Below, piece by piece: positions 21,820 through 31,343 of a DNA stretch of 64,000 nt (position 1 is its first letter; every line of letters begins with the position of its first letter). The notes under the pieces are model-generated. The model ran no database searches. It was not told where the DNA came from and worked only from the letters and a program-made list of their open reading frames with translations. Source of the DNA: Phialocephala subalpina (taxonomy: Eukaryota; Ascomycota; Leotiomycetes; Helotiales; Mollisiaceae); contig FJOG01000002.1 of NCBI GenBank assembly GCA_900073065.1, positions 1,954,243-2,018,242 of the forward strand, given 5' to 3'. A program made the translations under genes and the position numbers.

Positions 21820-22784
21820 GTCCAGAGATGGAGCTTGCGACACGGAATTAATTCCTAGCTGAATGCTTCAGATAGGCTGTTCTCTGAGAACGTTTATATG
21901 GCCGCAACTGCATTCTTCCCCTCTCGAGAATCTGAGGTAATTATAATCCCACTGTTCAACAGATATTGTAGTGGTTCGATGACCCGAGCAGGGGATTCCT
22001 GCACGCGATGCTGCAGGCTGCTGTTGGGAGCAGACCCTGTGGGTACCAATCGTTCAGTCACTGTTCAATGGATGCCAAGAAGACCCCGAAATCGCTGTGG
22101 TATTTTGACGCTACGAGGATGGCTTTCCTGCGGGGCAAGCTTGAAGAATTTGATTCGAGTATTTTGGGGAACAGATTGAAGAGGGGGACAGTGAATGAGA
22201 GATCCAAAGGGACGCTTCTGAGAGAACTCCTGTGTATATATCAATGTATCTGTCGTCAAGAGGAATCTTAGACTGGTACTGAGATCCAAGGAGGTTGGAG
22301 CTGCATACTAAGCTGAATTTCCCTCTTTACTTGGAAAGGTGTCGTTGTCGTACGAGGATCATGAGAGCTCCAGTACACTATGGATAGTTGGAAGAACTCA
22401 AGTAGCAGCAGTGACATTGCCGATGTTCGAGACTCGCAATTGAAAATTGGCATGCAGGATGAAGATCTCGATTGAGGTGCTCGGAGCAGAAAACTGGCTC
22501 CCCGCTAATAGCCGTAGCGTTCCCGAATTGCAGGTGACCTCGCATATTCCTTCCACAAAGGGCCCCGACTGACCTTCTTCTGGTCTCTCTCGTCAAACTT
22601 TCAAGGTTGATCTCGAAGTCAACTTCTGTCGACTGATACGAATGTTTGGATGTGCATTTGCGATCCTTCTTCTTGAAATAAGCTCTATCCTGACATTTTT
22701 GAATATTTACCCTTCACGGAATCCTGAATCAAACTTCAACCGAGAACTTTTGGGCCAGCACGTTTTCATCTCGAGCATGTCACA
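21820..22784. other. divergent intergenic region (bHLH gene / TYW2 gene)
   Basis: 965 bp between the bHLH start (21819, minus) and the TYW2 start (22785, plus). It presumably contains both promoters. The bHLH frame stays open about 40 bp above its ATG, so an additional 5' exon cannot be excluded. No regulatory site recognised. Confidence 0.45.
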
Positions 22785-24014
22785 ATGAGTGCGGACTCTT
22801 GGGTTCAAGGACCATCGGCTAGGCCTCCTAAGCCCAAGCCTGAGAACCCAATCGAAGCTGCCATTGCGGCATGGCTCTTAGATTTACCTGCAGACTTGAC
22901 TGACACGAAAGCAAAGCATGTACACTCGATTGTCTCAGGCGCACCGAAGAGATGGGTTGTCTACTCTCCCATGGTTCTTCTTCCGGCAGGAGGCCCCGGA
23001 TCTAAGTGGTGGGGCATCGCGGAATCGTCGGACCCAGTGTTGAAAAATGAGCAAGACCGTCTCTGGAGGCTGATCCTAAACAAGATCAGCAAGAAGGAAG
23101 GTAAAGGTGTTCTAACACATCTGGCTGTCAACTCTGGAATTCCCCTCCACAACCCAACGAGCGATGTCAAGACTAGTCTAGAAGCCGATAACGAGGCGGA
23201 CAGTCTCGAGAATATCCTTCGGACTCCTGGTGGCTTGGTCATGCTCTACGGCAACTTTGGTTCACCGCTGTCTCCAAGTCAGCCACCTACCGTCCAGGAT
23301 TTCGAAGAAGCATTTTGGGTCAGTACGAAGCAAAATGGGATCACGCAAGTCTGGGCGCCGCGGTTTACTATGTTCAGCCGAGGAAATGTCAAAGAGAAGG
23401 CTCGATTGCTTGATTTTCAACGTTCATCCCAAGAATTTGGCACGAGGACCTTGGGTGCAAAACTGCTATCGAACAGCACAGCCGTCGATCTTTACGCAGG
23501 CATCGGGTACTTTGTCTTCAGCTACGTCAAGCTGGGAATGAAGAGAGTCATTGGCTGGGAGCTGAATCCATGGTCCGTTGAGGGATTGAGAAGAGGAGCT
23601 ATTGCGAATGGATGGACCATCAAAATTGTCCGTCACTGCGAGGACCTTTATTTAGGAACGGAAAATATCATCGTACTAGCTGAAGACAACAAACTCGCAT
23701 TAGTGAGGCTTCAGGGACTAAAGTCCGATTGTTTGGATATTAAGCACGTCAATTGCGGATTGCTGCCGAGAAGTGATTTGAGCTGGAAAATGGCATCAGA
23801 GATGACGACTAACGACGGATGGCTGCATCTACATGAGAATGTTGGTGTCGAAGATATTCAAACCAGGAAAGCTGAAATCGAAAACATTTTTCAAGGATGG
23901 CTGGCGGAAAGAGGCGACAAAAGAAGCGCAAAGGTCGAACACGTTGAATATGTCAAGACGTTCGCACCAGGGGTATGGCATTGTGTCTTCGACGTGTTCA
24001 TCAACGCGAGCTGA
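22785..24014 (+). CDS. TRM12: tRNA wybutosine-synthesizing protein 2 (TYW2/Trm12)
   Basis: Single exon, 409 residues, close to the yeast Trm12 size. TYW2 transfers the 3-amino-3-carboxypropyl group of S-adenosylmethionine to the wyosine precursor at position 37 of tRNA-Phe in the cytosol. The sequence shows the class I AdoMet-binding motif DLYAGIGYFVFSYVKLG at about residue 233, followed by GWELNPWSVEGLRRG (acidic motif II and the NPW/NP-type block), preceded by the TMFSRGNVKEKARL block (about residues 200-215) typical of the Trm5/TYW2 group. The C-terminus (FAPGVWHCVFDVFIN) fits the family end. The ATG context (cacaATGag) is good. Trm5 methyltransferase is the nearest alternative, but the divergent motif and short N-terminus favour TYW2. 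Confidence 0.85.
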   Translation: MSADSWVQGPSARPPKPKPENPIEAAIAAWLLDLPADLTDTKAKHVHSIVSGAPKRWVVYSPMVLLPAGGPGSKWWGIAESSDPVLKNEQDRLWRLILNKISKKEGKGVLTHLAVNSGIPLHNPTSDVKTSLEADNEADSLENILRTPGGLVMLYGNFGSPLSPSQPPTVQDFEEAFWVSTKQNGITQVWAPRFTMFSRGNVKEKARLLDFQRSSQEFGTRTLGAKLLSNSTAVDLYAGIGYFVFSYVKLGMKRVIGWELNPWSVEGLRRGAIANGWTIKIVRHCEDLYLGTENIIVLAEDNKLALVRLQGLKSDCLDIKHVNCGLLPRSDLSWKMASEMTTNDGWLHLHENVGVEDIQTRKAEIENIFQGWLAERGDKRSAKVEHVEYVKTFAPGVWHCVFDVFINAS

Positions 24015-24984
24015 ATATTGGAAGAACGTTTTACTGGAAGTTCGATAAGCCTTGAATTGTATTATGTTTCTGGCAATGAAGCAATCCTGCGCCCCAAAGA
24101 CAGGCCACCGGCTCGGCAAGAATCCATGTTCACTTACAGAACGCTCCTGGTCGTCTTTGGGCCGCCTGATCTGACGCGTCTTTCCGAACCAAGCACGAGA
24201 ATGTTTCGATAGAAGCGTTTTAGGCTACAATGAAGAGGAAGACCTCCTCGGTCTGCTTATCGTCGGCCACGAATGTTTTGCGAAGTAGCAAGAAGCGATT
24301 TCTAGATGGTTATCACCTCTCGAATGGTGATGCCGAGATGTTGGTGTTTCCGGGCCGCATGGGTGGGGCCGCGACCTCGCTGTCGACCCGGAACAGGGCC
24401 CGTTTCCAAATTAAACGGGATTGTATCATCCACCGGAATGATCTACGAATTGAGATGGCGCAATGTAGTCGTATCGAAGATGTTCTGTAACGATCTGTAC
24501 CTCAAGAATGGATTCACCAAGCGAGGTGGTACTCAAAGAAACCTTCGCGAAGCAGCGTTATCATGCAAGTTCAGGGATTACTATGGCTGAGGCGCATATA
24601 TCTGCCCTGCGCTGAATTTGGGTGTAGTGGGGAGCGATGCCTTTGGCTAATGAATGGACACGGTATGGCTGTGCTGAGCGGTTCCCATCAATTTTCATCC
24701 ATAGTGGTCGTAGTCGCGGCTGTTCATGTTCACCGCCCACGCTCATGTTCCACCCTAAGCACTCTATATTCGAGGCTGTGACAATGAAGAGACCCGAGAC
24801 TTTGGTCGAGGTGGACTCTTTCCAATTGCATGTCTGATAATGAAATATGTATGGCATGTGTCACACTTAGTAATCTTACATATATCGTATACCGAATTTC
24901 TGACCCTCGTCTGTCTATCATTGCTATCCTATTATTTTCAACCTTTTCCTTCCTCTTCGTCTTCCCAAGAGTGCTGCTGCGAGT
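24015..24984. other. intergenic region
   Basis: Tandem plus-strand genes flank this 970-bp stretch. The last 150 bp are T/C-rich and probably promoter and leader of the gene at 24985. No gene, repeat or structured RNA recognised. Confidence 0.45.
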
Positions 24985-27053
24985 ATGCCATACTTCTGGG
25001 ATTTTCGTACCATTCTAGATGTCGATCCAAAAAACGATCGAACCTGTGTAGGCACAACCCAGAAAGGGTCAGGATGCAAGAATCCGATCAATATGGCCGA
25101 TCGCGATACTGCTGGTCGATTGCTTGATCAAATGGATCGGTTCAAAAGCCTCAAAAGTTCCTTTGATCATCTGGAAACTTTGGCGGCGTTACTACTCTGC
25201 AAACACAAGCATAACAACCACAAGTCATTTGCACACCTATCACAAGTCGACGAGGTCACCTCTAGATGGATAAAAATAGTGGAGGAAGAATATCGGATCG
25301 TCAGGAAGCAGAAAGAGAAAGAGAAGGCATTGAAAGCGAAGCAAGAGCTTCTGCGAGTGTCAGAAAGTGCGAGGCAGATGAAGGCAGAGCTAGAAGAGGA
25401 GAAAGCGGTCAGAGTAGGCAATCACTGTCTGTTAATTTTCGCAAACGTGCTAATTGTTCGAAGGTGCCACCAAAGCTCTCAAGGAACGAGCCGTCTTCTC
25501 ATCATGAGCCATTCCGGACTACAACTACGGGGCTCTACGATCCGTTTGTCACAGCGACAAGTTCCCTCAAGGCGAACAATACACTGCCAAAACAATCAAA
25601 GATTCATCTTGGAGAAGCTGCCAAGGCTACGGAATTTACCAATACGGCCTCGAAGTCTCACACTTCGGTCAAGGTCGAGGAGGTGGAGATTGGCACATAT
25701 GATTCTCCTCCATCGCGAAAGGCAGATACGGGTTTGCCCACACCAGAGACGACACCACAAGATTCGAGGAGCAACCTGAGGCACCACATCAATCAAGAGT
25801 ATACCCCAACACCAGCACAGATGAAGCAACGCGAGGATCCGACCCAAACTCTTACGCCACCATCCAGCATCAAAGTCACCAGGAAAACCACAGAGTTCAC
25901 CTTCGAATATGGCCCTGGTCTGGGCATCCAAGATGGCTCCAAGACCAAATTGGAAGGATTGAAGGCTGCTACCGAGCAAATTTGGTCATTCCCCGGCTTC
26001 AACGAAGCCAAAGAACAAGCCAACAAATCTTCATCAAGCTCCAGTTCTCAAAAACAGCTGCCACCATCGCCAGCACTTGAAGTTGAAGTCCCCGTGGCAC
26101 GGGTTCCGCTTGGAGTGAAAAGTACTTCGACACATAACAACATGAAAATGGGGAAGTTTAAGATTGGATACGAATTTGGCAATCAAGAGGATATGCCTTT
26201 CAAGGGTTTCAATTTCGGGAGTAATATTCCACGTTTGGCGGCATTGGAAGCACCCAAGAAAGCACGTACTTCTCCACCGGCGCACTTTATTTCACTCGGC
26301 GAACCCAGTCAAGATATCTCATCAACATCGGAGCGCAAATATACACAGGACCAATTGGAGACTCGAATAGCCTCAATGTCCCTGGGTAATTCAAAGTCCG
26401 ACATCGTTTTAATGTCCCAAGTCACGTCAAAGTCCCAGCTCAACTCAATGTCTGAACCCATCCCAGAACCTCAGCGCATGTCGGACATTAGGAACGCCCC
26501 AGTGTCTGACAAAACGATTGACATCCACCTCGACACAGACAACGACTCAACCACGGACATTGAAGCCACTACCCCCTCCACAATCCACGAATTCCCAACT
26601 AACTTCAACGCTCGAAGTCCACCACCATCGTCACTTTCGCCCACCACGAATATTCGGCACCCAAGTTCCTCACCACCTCGCCAAAAGCCCGAATTCGGAA
26701 CAGCAATCATCATCCCACCCTCAATCCCATACAAGACTCACCTCCTCTCGCGCCTCAACACAATACCGCAGACACCGTCTCACTCCACCCAATCCCCTAT
26801 AATTCAATCACCGAGTAGCTATGCAGCTGATCTCCAGATCTGGGAACGGATTACTGTTATGGAGAAGCCGCTTCCACATTTGCCTTGGGAGTGGGAGCCT
26901 ATGAAGGGTGAGGCGAGGAAGGGAAGTGTGGTTAGAGTGGGAGAAGGGTATGTGGATGGGAATGAGGAGGAGAGGGTGGGATGTTTGGGGTCGAGAAGGT
27001 TGGCGAGGTTGAGGCGGAGGTTTTGGGCGAACTTGAGGGGTGGTGAGAAGTGA
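24985..27053 (+). CDS. disordered protein with N-terminal Cys motif (CVGTTQKG..C.NP)
   Basis: Two exons, 24985-25413 and 25464-27053, joined in phase 0 across a 50-nt intron (gtaggc...gctaat...gaag); 672 residues. The N-terminus carries C21-VGTTQKGSG-C31-KNP and, 40 residues on, LALLLCKHKH, spaced like a small metal-binding module. It is followed by a Lys/Glu-rich coiled coil (about 95-145) and then a long Ser/Pro/Thr-rich disordered region. An island, EFTFEYGPGLGIQDGSK, near residue 290 may be conserved. In fungi, a similar Cys block precedes GIY-YIG (T5orf172/Mug113-type) nuclease domains. I recall this from family knowledge and cannot verify it here, and no nuclease domain is present. Role unknown. 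Confidence 0.7.
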
Positions 27054-27254
27054 GATGTTTGGTTGGGGACCAGGAGTTTTGGAGTACTTTTGATGCCATG
27101 ATACCCTTGTTTACTCACGTTCTTTTAAACTTTCCTTTGTTCACAGCTATACTATATCTGGGAACAATGAATGTGAATATGCTACTAGGAGTCAAACATA
27201 TAAACACGAGTCAAATGACCTGGGGACTTCCAGACAAGAAAAATTCCACTTTTC

Positions 27255-28079
27255 TCAAACCCAACACCTAACAACCAACTCCTCCAAATCCAGCGCCTCA
27301 ACCCTAGGCATCACCCACTTCTTCAACCCCTTAACCTCATCACTAGGTCCTCCTTCCTCCTCACTTTCTTCACCACACTCACCAGATCCCATTATCTGTT
27401 CCCAGAACTCCATAAACTGGTGCAACGCCTCCGCGAACTTCCTTTCCACATCCTTCGCCTTCCAGTCTTCCTCCTCACATCCACAGCTTCGAACAATAGT
27501 CAAGCTCTCTAGTTCCTTGAGATCTAGGATGACGAATTTCCATATCCCATACGGCATCTTGCATTTCGGCGTCTTGCTGTAAGGAGTGCTGAGCAACAGA
27601 GCGAGGTCGATCGCAAGATGTTTGATTAGACTAAAGGTTGGTGAAACAGAGTCGAGATCAGAGGATAGGAAGTCGAGTTTCCATGTGACAGGAGTCCGTC
27701 GACGAGGAGGTTGGGGATCGTTGCCTGGGATTATAGATTATGTCTGCTCCTGGACCGATAGGGAAGGTTTCTCTATCTTTGAATTGGAGGCTGAAATCGG
27801 TGGTGACAGGAAGGCGGGGAAGAGAGTTGGCGGTAAACTTTGTGGTTGAAGGGTGAGAGAAGGAGGACAGTAGTACTTCAGGGCCTCGAGACGTGATTCT
27901 TGACAGACGGAGAGAAGGGGAGTAGAGAGTGTTCGCCGAATCTGTCTGGGTATGGTGCTGCAGCTTGTTCGTGTAGGGTGTTTGTAGACCAAGACGAGGC
28001 GAGGGCGTAGCAGCACATATTTCCAAATCAGGATGCGGAGCTCAGGGAGGAGGTGTGAGAAGAGCGTGAATGAATCCAT
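27255..28079 (-). CDS. 2EXR-domain protein, gene structure unresolved
   Basis: The ATG at 28079 starts MDSFTLFSHLLPELRILIWK, with LLSVCQESRLEALKYY about 50 residues on. This is the 2EXR pattern (LPxELRxxIW, then CxESRxEAL), common in expanded fungal gene families of unknown function. Read straight, the frame stops at 27738-27740, yet the same frame reopens and continues with IKHLAIDLALLLSTPYS and an acidic C-terminus to TAG at 27255. Two introns would solve it: an 86-nt one starting gtacta (ending gatttcag) that moves to the frame with FPIGPGADIIYNPRQ, and a 73-nt one starting gtcgac (ending aacctttag) that returns. Both donors are weak. The alternative is a pseudogene with a nonsense codon. 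Confidence 0.6.
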
Positions 28080-28859
28080 TGCAAGAAAAAGGTGACCTCG
28101 AAAGCAGTGTCGGATGAGGTACAGTACGTAAAATAAAGCACTTGCTTTTTCGAGAGGAAAATATGGTAGATATAAGACAAAAAGCATGCAGGCGAGTAGA
28201 CAATGGTGTTCTCGACCGTTGATGAGACCATACTACCTTGTGGGCTAGAACTCTGGTGGACTCACTAGAGCCCGTCTCTCCAAAGTCAAAAACACGATCC
28301 AAAGTTGTATGAGAAACTTGTGTGGTAGTACAGAGTATTCTATACTGGTGAGTAATCAGTAGTCGGTCCCAGACATGGAGATCATTTGGAACCAGTGTTG
28401 GGTGTTATATGCAGCCCAATGTTAGTTGTTGGAAAAGAAGAGATGGCGATTGGGAAGGATGAAGTTGTTGGTTGCTGGGTTTGATGTACGAGGCTCGCTC
28501 CGGACGCTGTTCCCCGCCCCGCTCGTCATTGCTTTCGCTTACCAGCGAGTGGGATTTCTGCAAGGCGGAATTGCAGGGGCTCAGGGAGATTGGATGCCCA
28601 AAATGTGGGGGAGTTGGCGTGCACTGGCCAATAGTGACGTAGTCGAGTTAAGTAAATATTGATATTGGAGCTCGTGAGCTTTTAGGTTGGAAGCTTCAAT
28701 GATTAAAGAAAACTGGGGTAATTGAACTCGAGTAAGCCATTTGAATGTTCGTATTTACCTACTGTTTTCATCACACATCCGCGAGGTGCAAGTTGATGTC
28801 AATTTGGGACTAACTCCTCCAAAAGTAATAGACATTTACCACACGGCCACCTTTTAACA
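28080..28859. other. divergent intergenic region
   Basis: 780 bp between the 2EXR start (minus) and the start of the gene at 28860 (plus); it presumably contains both promoters. No recognisable site. Confidence 0.4.
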
Positions 28860-29333
28860 ATGTCACCACCTTCTATCCTCCGTCTCACAACGAGACGATA
28901 CATCCGAACTCAAACCCCTCAATCAATCAAGCCATCTATCCAAACTATCCGACCATTTTCCCGCACACCACTAGCACCCTTCCCAAGGAGAGGCAGCGAA
29001 GACAAAGACAGCATCAACACCGAAGCAACGGAATATTCGAAGTCAGGAACAGACGACGCATCTGCGAGACAGGAGGAAGCTGCTTTCGACCCCAGCACTA
29101 CAGATCCCCAGAAGGAGAAGAAAGTTGCTGGGGAAGGAGAGGTATAATAACTTCCCAGGGATTTAGTTGGTTATATGCTGACAGGGTTGTTTTAGGGGTC
29201 AGGAAATCCACTAGAAGTATCGCCTGCGAATCCGGAGGTATCGAAACCAAGAGGAGAGACGGAAGGAGGTGCTGAGAACGCGGAGAAGAGGAAGTCAAGT
29301 GGTGGAGGAAGTCCTAAGAAGGCCGGGAAGTGA
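28860..29333 (+). CDS. small conserved protein with mitochondrial-type presequence
   Basis: Two exons, 28860-29141 and 29196-29333, joined in phase 0 by a 54-nt intron (gtataa...gctgac...tttag); 139 residues. The N-terminus (SILRLTTRRYIRTQTPQS, then IRPFSRTPLAPFPRR) is Arg/Ser/Thr-rich with almost no acidic residues, like a mitochondrial targeting sequence. The mature part is hydrophilic and Gly/Glu/Lys-rich, with YSKSGTDDASARQEEAAFDP and GNPLEVSPANPEVSKP. Those two blocks look familiar from small uncharacterised ascomycete proteins, but no function is known to me. Its 3' end lies 154 bp from the convergent FMP52 stop. Confidence 0.75.
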
Positions 29334-29487
29334 AGACGAGAATGAAAAGCAGTAGTTGAATGTCCGAGCATATTTGGAGTTCTGGGTATACATGGAAATT
29401 ATGAAACATAAACCAATCAAAGATATCATTACACTTCCAAACTCCCGCGAAAAGCCAGGCGAGAAGGAAGAAAGAAACCAACCCCAC

Positions 29488-30236
29488 TCAAGCCTTCCAC
29501 TCCGTCCTCCCCAACTTAATAATCTCAGCTTGACCAATCTCCCACACCTTCGGCTTGCCTCCCTCAAGTGACTGTAGACCAGCAGCAATAGCAGCCTTCG
29601 CCACGACGTCTGCATCCTGCGCCCAGAAGTCCTTCAGTCCAACATGTCCCATCACGTTGGCAACTCCTCTGAAAACTCCTTCTGCAAGTCTGCTCTCACT
29701 CCTGTCACCAACCAAAAGGCCCGGGCGTAGAATAACAGTATGCTCAAACTCCAATGCTTTAACACTATCCTCCAACTCTCCCTTCATCTTGGCATACGGA
29801 ATAAAGCTCTTCGAGTTTGCGCCGCCGGAGGAGATTAGGACGTAGACCTTGACGCCAGATGATTTGGCGGCTTGGGCAAGGGAGAGGTTCAAATCGTAGT
29901 CTATTTTTCGTTGAGCCTCGAAAGAACCGGCTGCGCCTTTGGTTGTGCCGAGCCCGGAGAAGAGGATTGAGGGAGGGGGAGTGATGGCGGAGAGTTGGAT
30001 GGGCCATTGTGCGGTATCTGTTCCTACAAGAGGGTGGAGCTTTGCATCGGTAGAGGCGGCAGCGCGGCGGGAGATTGAGTGAACAGCAGAGATTGAGGGG
30101 AGGGAGAGGAGAGTCGCGAGGATGTGTGATCCCTAGACAGTTGTCAGTTGATGTTGAATGATCGGGGAAGGGGGGAGATTGAGGGAGTGAAACGTACGAC
30201 GAGGCCGGTTGATCCGACGATTGCCGTGGATGTCAT
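29488..30236 (-). CDS. FMP52: FMP52-type NAD(P)-binding protein
   Basis: Two exons: 30236-30198 and 30132-29488. A 65-nt intron (gtacgt...ctgac...ctag) splits the Rossmann motif, which reads IVGSTGLVGSHIL after splicing. The 227 residues match the usual size of Fmp52 (about 230). Family hallmarks seen: LFSGLGTTKGAAGS, KIDYDLNLSLAQAAK, YVLISSGGANSKS, HTVILRPGLLVGDR. The fold is an atypical short-chain dehydrogenase related to HTATIP2. Yeast Fmp52 is found at the mitochondrial outer membrane; the substrate is unknown. The gene is divergent from MET10 with about 1.1 kb between starts. Confidence 0.9.
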
Positions 30237-31343
30237 TGTTGCAGATGTTGATTGAGTTTCAGTTGTGTGTTGTGATGTAGTGGATTGTTGTGGTTTAGAT
30301 GTGGGTGATCGTGTGTTGTTTGTATGATAGCTTTTTGGAATGCTTCGCTTGCGTGCGTACGAACGTACTGACGCCTATGACATGTTCCGCCGCTTCGGAC
30401 TTAAAGATAAAAGCTTTATCAGGAGATCAATTGCTACCCCAGCCATTCGATACAACGGATATGTTGCATTCTTAACCGCGATAAAAGTCAATTGTATGGA
30501 CTTAAGCTTGCTTACTGTTTGCATTGGCAGCGTAGTCATCGGCTTGGCCGCATACTGTACCGAGGCATGCGAGGCCTGTGGAAGCCTGTCTTTCTGCGAA
30601 AGCCTTTCACTAATCGTTCCGACGAAAGAAGCCTCGTAACAAGAGAACATGTTCTTGATTCGGAGGCATGACAAACTTAAGTGAATTATCCTTCAGCAGT
30701 TCATAAGGTACTCTTCGAAACCACGAAACCCTCTCATTGTCCATATGCAGCTATGCGCAGCCTCAGCCTTGCATTAGAGGGCCAGCCTTGTTCAAGTCAG
30801 AAACCGATCAGCCAATCAACCCCACGACGAACTATCCCCGAGACCGGCCGAGCTTTTCACAAGCTAAGGAATCTTTTGCAAGGATGAGATTGCGTGCTTC
30901 CTCGTGCAACAACTTTGGACTCCATCTTTCTTTCATCCCATTTTACAAGCATCTAGCCACGCTCTAGCACAGCCATAAGACCATACTGACTAATATTTCA
31001 CTTCCTTTGAGCCTCGAGATGTCGCGATCAGAGCTAGAGAAGTTCAGGCTAAGTTCCATCCAAGAGGACAGGAGGGGGAACAATTTTGCCGCATTCCAGA
31101 CTCCAAGATTTTCTTTACGGTTCAATCTTCACTCAATTCAAGTCTCTGGCTTGAAGCTTCCATAGTAAACTTTCACTTTGCTCCATTGTATCTGCACGTC
31201 CCCTGCAAACCAGGAGACCTAACCGTCTTGAAACATGGGGGAGCCGATGGCCTTGGACACTAACAGTCTGAAGCGAAAAGCGGATCATGGAGTTGACTAT
31301 CCTTCAAAATCCCAGGTAAAATTTTCTACATCTCACAATTACA
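30237..31343. promoter_or_regulatory. divergent promoter region FMP52 / MET10
   Basis: About 1.1 kb between the FMP52 ATG (30236, minus) and the MET10 ATG (31344, plus). It contains upstream ATGs, one of which (31235) is in a spliceable relation with MET10. I could not identify specific factor sites with confidence. Confidence 0.4.
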
